A DNA stretch of 60,936 nucleotides from an uncultured bacterium (lineage in GTDB: Bacteria; Bacillota; Clostridia; Lachnospirales; Lachnospiraceae). The stretch covers positions 1 to 60,936 of the forward strand of contig CAMXIF010000018.1 in assembly GCA_947243845.1 (NCBI GenBank). Direction: 5' to 3'. Positions 1 to 7,576 of this stretch are shown here, one piece after another. The notes below the pieces were generated by a model. That model worked only from the letters and a program-made list of their open reading frames with translations, ran no database searches and was not told the origin of the DNA. Numbering within the stretch: position 1 is the stretch's first letter; each line of letters begins with the position of its first letter. The position numbers and the translations under genes are program-made.

Positions 1-252
1 AAGTTAATTTCTCGGTTACATCCGAGCCTGCGAAATTAATTTACTTCCCGCTTATGCCGAGTCCGCGAAGCGAATCTCGTGAAGTTAATTTCTCGGTTAC
101 ATCCGAGCCTGCGAAATTAATTTACTTCCCGCTTATACCGAGTTCGCGAAGCGAATCTCGTGAAGTTAATTTCTCGGTTGCATCCGAGCCTGCGAAATTA
201 ATTTACTTCCCGCTTATGCCGAGTTCGCGAAGCGAATCTCGTGAAGTTAATT
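1..252. repeat. Three tandem copies of an 81-bp hairpin repeat
   Basis: Units run 1-81, 82-162 and 163-243, with a short fourth start at 244-252. The copies differ at only a few bases (for example positions 57-63 versus 138-144, and a c/g change near 181). Each unit contains two potential stem-loops: CTCGG-TTACAT-CCGAG, flanked by AT-rich arms that themselves pair (gaagttaattt against aaattaatttacttc), and a second one built on cgag-t-tcgc-gaa-gcga-a-tctcg. The array lies just 3' of the scaffold gene on the minus strand and is cut by the window edge, so the true copy number is unknown. Spacer-free periodicity and the 81-bp unit argue against CRISPR. Confidence 0.95.
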
Positions 253-271
253 CCGAAGGAATTTACTTCTA

Positions 272-964
272 TTATTCGCATCTAGGATCAATAATCTTCA
301 CAGCATCATCTACACGGCCGTACTGACCACATGCCTTCTCATATGCTGTATTTGGATCGTCACCCTTTTTGATGAAGTCTGTCATCTTGCCAAGGCTTAC
401 GAACTTATAACCGATGATTTCATCATTGGCATCCAATGCGATACCAGTTACATAACCTTCTGCCATCTCAAGATAACGGGGACCCTTCTTGAGAGTACCA
501 TACATAGTACCTACCTGACTTCTCAATCCTTTACCCAGATCCTCAAGACCTGCGCCTACCGGAAGTCCATCCTCGGAAAAAGCAGACTGTGTACGGCCAT
601 ATACGATCTGTAAGAACAGTTCTCTCATCGCCGTATTGATTGCGTCACACACCAAGTCTGTATTGAGTGCTTCCATAACCGTCAATCCCGGCAGGATCTC
701 AGATGCCATAGCAGCGGAGTGTGTCATACCGGAACATCCGATAGTCTCCACCAAAGCCTCCTGAATGATACCCTCTTTCACGTTCAGAGTCAGCTTGCAG
801 GCACCCTGCTGAGGAGCACACCAGCCAACGCCGTGTGTCAGACCGGAAATATCCTTCACTTCCTTCGCCTGCACCCATTTTGCTTCCTCTGGGATAGGAG
901 CACAGCCATGATGAACGCCCTGTGCCACTGTACACATTTCTTCAACTTCTTTTGAATAGATCAT
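272..964 (-). CDS. NifU/IscU-like iron-sulfur cluster scaffold family protein
   Basis: Predicted 230-residue cytoplasmic protein. Residues about 45-110 resemble the IscU/NifU N-terminal fold: a GACKLTL segment (Cys56) sits where IscU has its first ligand loop, GCSGMTHSAAMAS (Cys77) matches the second loop, and Cys106 could be the third ligand. Further cysteines lie at 11, 21, 49, 212 and 229, more than an ordinary IscU. The protein is longer than IscU (about 130 residues) because of a C-terminal extension of about 110 residues. In related Clostridia a gene of this type usually precedes one annotated GGGtGRT protein; that partner would lie to the left of the window and is not visible. Start ATG has AAGGAG seven bases upstream. 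Role in cluster assembly is inferred. Confidence 0.75.
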   Translation of the reverse strand: MIYSKEVEEMCTVAQGVHHGCAPIPEEAKWVQAKEVKDISGLTHGVGWCAPQQGACKLTLNVKEGIIQEALVETIGCSGMTHSAAMASEILPGLTVMEALNTDLVCDAINTAMRELFLQIVYGRTQSAFSEDGLPVGAGLEDLGKGLRSQVGTMYGTLKKGPRYLEMAEGYVTGIALDANDEIIGYKFVSLGKMTDFIKKGDDPNTAYEKACGQYGRVDDAVKIIDPRCE

Positions 965-1084
965 GTGATAACTCCTTTCGATTATGTATAAATTATTTGA
1001 TAACAGACTGAATGCAGTCTGTCATAACCGCTGTTTCTATTGTCTCATATTGTTATAAAAAAATCCAGATATTTCTTGTAATTT

Positions 1085-3283
1085 CTATCCCATAAAGTAC
1101 TCAGAAATATCAATGCTGTTTAAGAGCGCAAGCCCGTTTTCCTCCTTACACTCCAGCCAGCTGGCACTGCATCTGGTCCAGCAGCGCAGGGAATAATTGA
1201 ATATTTCCTCCGTACATCTGCAGTGAGAATCCTTTTTGTCCAGATTGCGCAGAATACAGTTTTCACAGGGGGTATCACGGTTCTGCAAAGCTTTATAACA
1301 AATGTCGCCTATCTTGACATTTGGAGAATCCATCAACACTCTCTTATTGATAAAACTGAGTTCATATGTATCCGGATTGACCACATAGACAAAACTGTCC
1401 AAGTTATCGAAGATTGCAATCTGTGTCACAAAGTCCTGTAATCTGTCCATCAGGCCGATCTGCAGGATATGAGCCTCCATGATACGAAACAGCGAACGGA
1501 TCTCCTCCATCTCACTCTTCTTCAGTTCCAGCTGCACATCCACATGGTTTTCCAGAACAATGGCTCCCTGAAACTCTCCCTTGGATGTCAGCGGGTAAAA
1601 GAGCATACTCTTGATGCCTTCCGCCTGGAAATAGTCATGCATCTCGTCCAATGTCAAGTCATAGTCATGAATGATGGATGCTCCCTGGAAGGATGCATAG
1701 AGAATTTCATTTACCACCCGTTTCAGTTCATAGTGCTCATCTGCTTCTTTGCCCGTTGCATAAGCATCCTCTGAAAACTGCACCGTTCTTGAAATCGGTA
1801 ACGATTCATTTCCACAGATATATCCCCTGTGAAAATGATATTTGGAAGTCATCAGCTCGATGGCCGATTTGAGCGCCGACTCCATAACCCTATCCTCAAA
1901 CAGAATCTGCATGACCTGATCTTCGATATTTCTATCGACATCCATTCCCTTGTTCAGATCATAGCCGTTCTTTCTGTTGGCATGATAGACCACAGTACTT
2001 GCCGCATCATAAATACGATAGTCACATTTCCCGTTGGCTTTGGCCGTATAGACCGCTCTGTCCGCCTTCTTGAAAAGTTCCTCGTATTCCTTGCCATGGT
2101 AGGGAAATACGGAAACACCCACGCTGCAGGTTACCTGAATTTGGCCTTCTTCCGCCTCCAGCGTATATTTCACACTGCTGACAATATTGCTCGCCAATAC
2201 ATCCGCCTCAGAAATAGATTTTAAGTTTTTGACATAGACGATAAACTCATCACCGCCGATTCTGCCGATGATATCGCCGCCCCTGAATATCTCGTTTAAT
2301 CTGCCCGCTGTCTCTCCTAACAAAATATCGCCCTGTGCATGACCTATCAGATCGTTGGCCTCTTTAAAATTATCCAAATCAATGATCATTAAGGCATTTA
2401 AGGTATCATCACCGCTGTCCTCAATGGCATTGCGGATCAGCTGCTCTGCGGCACCCTGATTATAGAGTCCTGTCAGCGCATCTTTTTCCGCCCGCAGTAA
2501 AAGTTCCATCTCCTTAATCTTCTTGTCATTGATATTGATCATGCGGCCCACTATCCTGGTAACATAGCCTTCCGCGCCTAACAGGGAAGTGAGATTTGCC
2601 TGATACCATGTGAAATCTTTATCAAACCGTTTGATTCGAAATTCAATGGTATCATGTTTGGGTGATTTGAGGAGACTGTCAATGACTGCCCTGTAATATG
2701 CCACATCTTCTTCATAAATTGTGGAAGTATTAAACTTCTCGAGATATTTATTATAAATCTCCTCTCCTCCGACACCGTACTCTCCGGAAGATTTGATGAT
2801 CATGACATCGGTCTTGGCATTATAGTCGATTATCTTTTCCCCTTCTGCCTCGGAAAGGATATGTAAACGTTCTGCCTGCCTTTGCAGTTCTTCCTCTATG
2901 TTCTTGCGCTCAGTAATATCCTGTATGACGGTTACGATCGTATTCTTCCTGCCCTCTCTGGCATAGAGATTCCCTCTGACATGCAGCCAGCGCAGTCCTC
3001 CCGATGCCGTCACAGTACGAAACTCCACATCCACCACACCGTCATCCTTTAGAACATCCTCAATGGCCTGACGAAAAGCAGGCATATCTTCCGGTATGAT
3101 GACCATATCAATCATCTCCAGATATTTCATGCCCTCAATTCTGGAATAGCCGAGCATACGGAAAAACCCTTCATTGATATAGATGGGTTTAAATTTTCCA
3201 TTCTCATATTCGAAGAAGCATATTCCCGAGATCACATGATCGATCATGGAACCAAAATTCTCAACACTCAAATCTACTGACAT
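1085..3283 (-). CDS. PAS-GGDEF-GAF diguanylate cyclase with Cys-rich C-terminal sensor
   Basis: 732 residues from the ATG at 3283, which has GAGGA eight bases upstream; the longer frame begins at a TTG overlapping that site. Order: PAS fold (about 10-125), a second PAS-like domain (about 140-260), GGDEF domain (about 265-430), a GAF-like region (about 450-620) and a PAS-like C-terminal region. The catalytic signature GGDEF is intact (about residue 343) and an RGGD inhibitory site lies exactly five residues before it, so it should make cyclic-di-GMP and be product-inhibited. The last 70 residues carry about ten cysteines in CxxC-like pairs, suggesting a metal or redox sensor. No transmembrane segment was seen, so it is probably cytosolic. 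Stand-alone gene; signal unknown. Confidence 0.9.
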   Translation of the reverse strand: MSVDLSVENFGSMIDHVISGICFFEYENGKFKPIYINEGFFRMLGYSRIEGMKYLEMIDMVIIPEDMPAFRQAIEDVLKDDGVVDVEFRTVTASGGLRWLHVRGNLYAREGRKNTIVTVIQDITERKNIEEELQRQAERLHILSEAEGEKIIDYNAKTDVMIIKSSGEYGVGGEEIYNKYLEKFNTSTIYEEDVAYYRAVIDSLLKSPKHDTIEFRIKRFDKDFTWYQANLTSLLGAEGYVTRIVGRMININDKKIKEMELLLRAEKDALTGLYNQGAAEQLIRNAIEDSGDDTLNALMIIDLDNFKEANDLIGHAQGDILLGETAGRLNEIFRGGDIIGRIGGDEFIVYVKNLKSISEADVLASNIVSSVKYTLEAEEGQIQVTCSVGVSVFPYHGKEYEELFKKADRAVYTAKANGKCDYRIYDAASTVVYHANRKNGYDLNKGMDVDRNIEDQVMQILFEDRVMESALKSAIELMTSKYHFHRGYICGNESLPISRTVQFSEDAYATGKEADEHYELKRVVNEILYASFQGASIIHDYDLTLDEMHDYFQAEGIKSMLFYPLTSKGEFQGAIVLENHVDVQLELKKSEMEEIRSLFRIMEAHILQIGLMDRLQDFVTQIAIFDNLDSFVYVVNPDTYELSFINKRVLMDSPNVKIGDICYKALQNRDTPCENCILRNLDKKDSHCRCTEEIFNYSLRCWTRCSASWLECKEENGLALLNSIDISEYFMG

Positions 3284-3341
3284 ACATCTTATCCTCAAAA
3301 TACTTTTTTCTGTCGGTTTACGGGTATCTTCTCTGACAGGT

Positions 3342-4016
3342 CTAATATTTTGCCGCTATCTCAGTCTGCTTTTTGTAAATGCTGTTCGGCGGAATAACCC
3401 CCCGCACCATGGAAGTCGGATACACATTGGAACATTTGCCGATCACTGTCCCGGGATTCAGCACAGAATTACATCCCACCTCCACATTGTCACCAAGCAT
3501 GGCACCAAATTTCTTAAGCCCGGTCTCATAACTTTCCTCTCCGGCATGTACCACCACCAGCGTCTTGTCGCTCTTTACATTTGATGTGATGGATCCTGCT
3601 CCCATATGTGCCTTATAGCCCAGAATGCTGTCTCCTACATAATTATAATGAGGCACTTGCACTTTATTAAAAAGTATCACATTCTTAAGTTCCGTGGAGT
3701 TACCCACAACCGCTCCTTTTCCCACGATTGCGGACCCCCTGATAAAAGCGCTTTGTCTGATCTCCGCCTCTTCATCAATAATCGCCGGGCCGCCAATATA
3801 TGCGCTCGGAAATACTTTCGCGCTTCTGGCCACCCAGATATTCCCTTCTCTTCTCTCAAATTTGTCTTCCGGTAGCGTCTCTCCCAAAGCCACAATAAAA
3901 TCCTTGATCTTAGCGAGCACTTCCCACGGATAGGTCACCCCCTCAAAAATGTCCTTCGCAATCGTTTCCTCCAGCGTATAGAGCGCCGCTATTGTGGTAT
4001 CCTGCAATCCTGCCAT
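3342..4016 (-). CDS. Left-handed beta-helix nucleotidyl/acyltransferase-like protein
   Basis: 224 residues with hexapeptide-repeat periodicity from about residue 60 to 210 (IGGPAII, IRGSAIV, VGKGAVVGN, LGDNVEVG, VLNPGTVIG), the left-handed parallel beta-helix fold of UDP-GlcNAc pyrophosphorylase and sugar-nucleotide acetyltransferase C-termini. The N-terminal 60 residues are helical and no nucleotidyltransferase domain (LxxGxGTRM) is present, so this is a helix-only protein that may be an acyltransferase acting on a sugar nucleotide. Similar Clostridial proteins are often labelled UDP-N-acetylglucosamine pyrophosphorylase, a label the sequence does not justify. Start has a GGGGAAGGAAA Shine-Dalgarno region. 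Substrate unknown. Confidence 0.8.
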   Translation of the reverse strand: MAGLQDTTIAALYTLEETIAKDIFEGVTYPWEVLAKIKDFIVALGETLPEDKFERREGNIWVARSAKVFPSAYIGGPAIIDEEAEIRQSAFIRGSAIVGKGAVVGNSTELKNVILFNKVQVPHYNYVGDSILGYKAHMGAGSITSNVKSDKTLVVVHAGEESYETGLKKFGAMLGDNVEVGCNSVLNPGTVIGKCSNVYPTSMVRGVIPPNSIYKKQTEIAAKY

Positions 4017-4056
4017 TTTCCTTCCCCTCTTTTCTTAATTTTTTGATATAGAAAAT

Positions 4057-4091
4057 CCTTCCGCTTATCCGAGTTCGCAAAGCAATCTTCG
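4057..4091. repeat. Dispersed relative of the 81-bp repeat
   Basis: The stretch ttccgcttatccgagttcgc followed by aaagcaatct closely matches the second hairpin part of the array at 1-252 (cttcccgcttatgccgagttcgcgaagcgaatct). It lies between the beta-helix gene and topB. More distorted repeats of cgaagcaaat and gtttgcc follow to about 4132. Confidence 0.7.
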
Positions 4092-4129
4092 CCTTCGTGT
4101 TTGCCACATTTGTTACTCTGCGAAGCAAA

Positions 4130-6148
4130 TTATTTTTTGTAAAATTGCGATGCATATTGAAATCTATGAATAAGCGCCGACTGATTATTCATCTGTTTGA
4201 CGGCATTGGTTCTTCTGGTAACAAAATCATCCAGCTTGACCATATATTCCTGTTCCGTAATCTCACCCGAAGCCACCAGCGTAAGCCCTTTCTCCCAGCT
4301 GGCCGTGAGTCTTGGATCCAAGAGCGGCCTGATGGATCCTGCCACCACCTCATAGATCATTTCTCCCAGAAGCGTGGGCGTGATGATCTGCGTCTTTTTA
4401 TTCAGGCCTAAATATTTAATATGTACCAGCTTCTTTAAAATCTCCGCTCTGGTTGCTGAAGTACCGATACCGCTTCCCTTAATTTGCGCACGCAGCTCCT
4501 CATCCTCAATAAACTGCCCTGCATTCTCCATGGCCAGAATCATACTGCCGGAATTATAACGCTTAGGCGGCGAAGTTTCCCCTTCTTTCTTACCAAGATC
4601 TCCAGCCACAAGTGCCATTCCCTTTTTGAGAGTTCCTAATGCTTCCATAAAGGACGCGTCACAGGCGACTTCCTCCTTGCCCTCCTCTTTCTTCTCCTCT
4701 TCAGTATACTCCTCTGGCTTCTTTCTGGCAAAAGAATTCTGTGACACTTTCAGGTAACCCTGTTCCGCAAGCACTTTGAAACCGGAAGTAAAAGTTTCTC
4801 CCTTCATCTTCACACCCAGATTAATCTTTTGATAGACTGCCGCTGGGTAAAAAATGCTCAAAAACCGCCTGACTATAATCTCATAGACTTTGGCTGACGC
4901 CGGGTGCAGGCTGTTCAAACTGCCAAACCCCTGTCCTGTAGGAATGATCGCATAATGATCCGTGATCTGCTTATCATTGACGTACCGCGTTTTTTCCAGG
5001 CCACGGTAACTTCCCTTTTCCAATATTTCCGCAGCATATTGTGCCGCCACATGATAATTCTTAAGCCCGCCGATATTTTTCTGGATTTCCTTCGCCACTG
5101 CCGTGGAGAGGACTCTGGCATCCGTTCTGGGGTATGTTGTCAGTTTCTTCTCATAAAGTTCCTGTGCGATCCGCAGCGTCTCATCCGGACTGATCTTAAA
5201 CAGCCGGGAGCAGTCATTTTGCAGTTCCGCCAAATTATACAAAAGAGGGGGATTCTTTGTCTCCTTCTTTTTTTCAATTTTCTCAATCACCGGCTCCTGC
5301 CTGGGCTCTTCTAACAAAAAGCTGATAAAGGCATCCGCCTCTTCCTCTTTCAGAAAACCGTTATCTTTATAAATCTGCGGTGACTGATAATACTTAGAAC
5401 CTTCCACCGCCTTCCACTCAAAAGTACACGCATGCCCTTCTATTGCAATCTGTAAGAGGATCCGGTAAAAGGGTATTTTCACAAAATCCCTGATCTCCCG
5501 CTCCCTGTTCACCACCATACCAAGCACGCAGGTCATGACACGCCCGACAGAAACCACCGCCTTATCTGCCTTAAGATAACTTTTGATCGGGTAACTATAT
5601 TTCAATGTCAGCGCCCTTGAAAAATTGATACCCATCAGATAATCTTCTTTAGCCCGCAGATAAGCGGCACTTGAAAGATTATCATAAGCTGAAAGATCTT
5701 TGGCTTCCCGGATTCCCCGTAATATCTCCTCTTCTGTCTGTGAGTCAATCCATACACGCTTCCGGATCTTACCTTCCACACCGGCCTGCTGTTCCACCAG
5801 CCGATAAATGTACTCGCCTTCCCGCCCGGAGTCAGTACAGACATAAATCATCTCCACATCTTCTCTGTTTAAAAGGCCGCTTACAATCCCAAACTGCTTT
5901 TTAACACTTTCGATGACCTCATACCTGAATTCTTCCGGTATAAAGGGGATGGTTTCTAAAGACCAGCGTTTGTATTTCTCATCATAGACCTCCGGGTAAC
6001 TCATGGTCACCAGATGCCCCACACACCAGGTTACCACAGCCTCATCAGACTCCATATAACCATCTCTATTTTTCAGATTATATTTTAACGCCTTGGCAAA
6101 CTCTCTCGCCACGCTGGGTTTCTCAGCAATAAATAAACTCTTTCCCAT
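4130..6148 (-). CDS. topB: DNA topoisomerase III (type IA)
   Basis: 672 residues from ATG 6148; this gives the canonical N-terminus MGKSLFIAEKPSVA, and AGGAAG lies close upstream. Type IA topoisomerases pass one DNA strand through a transient break and resolve single-strand-linked DNAs. The TOPRIM domain occupies about residues 1-140 with DSGREGE near 106; the active-site tyrosine is in TTYPRTD (about Tyr339). The GRVMTCVLG motif and the C-terminal SGIGTSATRAEIL motif are also typical. The extreme C-terminus lacks zinc-finger cysteines, so DNA binding relies on the core. Length fits TopB (650-730). Neighbours are unrelated, so it is probably a housekeeping gene or an old accessory copy. Confidence 0.95.
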   Translation of the reverse strand: MGKSLFIAEKPSVAREFAKALKYNLKNRDGYMESDEAVVTWCVGHLVTMSYPEVYDEKYKRWSLETIPFIPEEFRYEVIESVKKQFGIVSGLLNREDVEMIYVCTDSGREGEYIYRLVEQQAGVEGKIRKRVWIDSQTEEEILRGIREAKDLSAYDNLSSAAYLRAKEDYLMGINFSRALTLKYSYPIKSYLKADKAVVSVGRVMTCVLGMVVNREREIRDFVKIPFYRILLQIAIEGHACTFEWKAVEGSKYYQSPQIYKDNGFLKEEEADAFISFLLEEPRQEPVIEKIEKKKETKNPPLLYNLAELQNDCSRLFKISPDETLRIAQELYEKKLTTYPRTDARVLSTAVAKEIQKNIGGLKNYHVAAQYAAEILEKGSYRGLEKTRYVNDKQITDHYAIIPTGQGFGSLNSLHPASAKVYEIIVRRFLSIFYPAAVYQKINLGVKMKGETFTSGFKVLAEQGYLKVSQNSFARKKPEEYTEEEKKEEGKEEVACDASFMEALGTLKKGMALVAGDLGKKEGETSPPKRYNSGSMILAMENAGQFIEDEELRAQIKGSGIGTSATRAEILKKLVHIKYLGLNKKTQIITPTLLGEMIYEVVAGSIRPLLDPRLTASWEKGLTLVASGEITEQEYMVKLDDFVTRRTNAVKQMNNQSALIHRFQYASQFYKK

Positions 6149-6206
6149 AACTTCCTCACATACCACGCAACAGTTTCGGCTTTGCTCCCACTGTCACAAT
6201 ACCACC

Positions 6207-7568
6207 CTATAAATCTGAAATCTGCACCAATTTCAGATTTGTTTTGATCTTGGCTTCCAGATTCAATTTCTCATCAAAGCGGAACGCCGTATACATATAG
6301 ACATAATCCGGGTTGATTTTTGCCTTTCTGGCATAGAGGAGCAGATTTTCATAGTCCTCATAGGTCATGGGCTTCTCCCAGTTACACAAACCGATCAGCG
6401 TATGCCCCTCCTCGTCCTGGGATACAATATCCAGAGAACCGGCCTTGCCAATCCACTCTCCGATATCCTCCAACAGAACGGGCAGTCTGTGCCTTTCGTT
6501 TAACATAGCAAGATGCTGTCTGCATATCTGCTTGAAATATCCTGACACATAATGTCTGAACCCCCGCATAATATAGTGGTTATAAAATTCTCCCACGGAG
6601 AGTATCTGCAGATCGCTCATATGGGGATACATATAGGTGTAATAAAAATCTACAAAAGGATGGCTGATCCTGTAAATACCTTTCTGCACATTTTCTTTTC
6701 CAGCCGTATCATAGGAAAAGACCTTCTCCACCAATTCCAGTTCAATCAGATTCTTCAGATACACACTGATCTTTGCCCTTGAAAACTCCGTGTGCAGATA
6801 AAGATCGTTCAATTTATGATTGCCGGCTGCAATGGATGCCATGATCGTGTTATACACCGCCGGTTCCCGCAACTGTTCCGTAAGGATCCGCTCTCCTTCC
6901 TCAAACAGGAGGCTGTCCGGATCCAAAATATTGCGGCAGATATTCTGCTGAATCGTCAGCCGGTCATCAAACTGGTTCCATAGGCCGGGAATCCCCCCAA
7001 GGATTGCATAGGCTTCCACACACTCCTCAATCCGGAAATTAGGGAAACGCTCCACAATATCCGCGAAGGACATCTCCTTAATTTTCAAAAGACCCGATAA
7101 CTCATATGCCGCCTCGCCGATGCGCGTAATCATGCTGTTTTCAATCCAGCCGATAGATGAACTGCAAAGGAGCACCATCACATCGTCCTTATTCCACTGA
7201 CTGTGTACAAAAGCAACCAGTTCTCTCATAAAACTGTCACTGGCTTTGACAATATTCTGAAACTCGTCAATAACGATTACTTTCTTTCCGTTTATGCGGT
7301 GGGATATCTTAGCAAAGATATCATGAAAAGTCGGGAATTTATCCACTACATAACCGTCATGGGCCATCTGCCGCCCCCACTGATAAGTCTGTTCTCTCTC
7401 AGAACAGGCTCTGGCCAAATAATAATAGTGAGGTCTGTCTTTCATAAATTCCTTCACAAGCGCTGTCTTACCGATATGCTTTTGTCCATAAACGATCAGA
7501 ATCTGACTGCCCTCCCGATCATAACAGTTATTCAGATAATTCAGTTCGGTTACTCTGCCCAATAACAT
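6207..7568 (-). CDS. Archaeal-type ATPase with DUF234 C-terminus
   Basis: 453 residues. An N-terminal P-loop ATPase (STAND-related ATPase_2 family) has Walker A GQKHIGKTALVKEF near residue 28 and Walker B VIVIDEF near 100. A winged-helix region follows (about 230-310), then a C-terminal DUF234 domain resembling a degenerate nuclease fold. Family functions are poorly known. The ATG at 7568 with GAGG six bases upstream is preferred to the GTG at 7580 that overlaps the preceding stop. It starts eight bases after the EAL gene stop, so the two are almost certainly cotranscribed. Whether it reacts to cyclic-di-GMP is only suggested by that pairing. Confidence 0.85.
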   Translation of the reverse strand: MLLGRVTELNYLNNCYDREGSQILIVYGQKHIGKTALVKEFMKDRPHYYYLARACSEREQTYQWGRQMAHDGYVVDKFPTFHDIFAKISHRINGKKVIVIDEFQNIVKASDSFMRELVAFVHSQWNKDDVMVLLCSSSIGWIENSMITRIGEAAYELSGLLKIKEMSFADIVERFPNFRIEECVEAYAILGGIPGLWNQFDDRLTIQQNICRNILDPDSLLFEEGERILTEQLREPAVYNTIMASIAAGNHKLNDLYLHTEFSRAKISVYLKNLIELELVEKVFSYDTAGKENVQKGIYRISHPFVDFYYTYMYPHMSDLQILSVGEFYNHYIMRGFRHYVSGYFKQICRQHLAMLNERHRLPVLLEDIGEWIGKAGSLDIVSQDEEGHTLIGLCNWEKPMTYEDYENLLLYARKAKINPDYVYMYTAFRFDEKLNLEAKIKTNLKLVQISDL

Positions 7569-7576
7569 AAATTGCC

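Noticed and set aside
1..252. CRISPR array
   Set aside because: The unit is 81 bp with no unique spacers; adjacent copies are joined directly, and no cas genes are present.
54..326. 90-codon open frame across the tandem repeats at the left edge
   Set aside because: It is a translation of the 81-bp repeat, runs into the scaffold gene on the other strand, and has no ribosome binding site.
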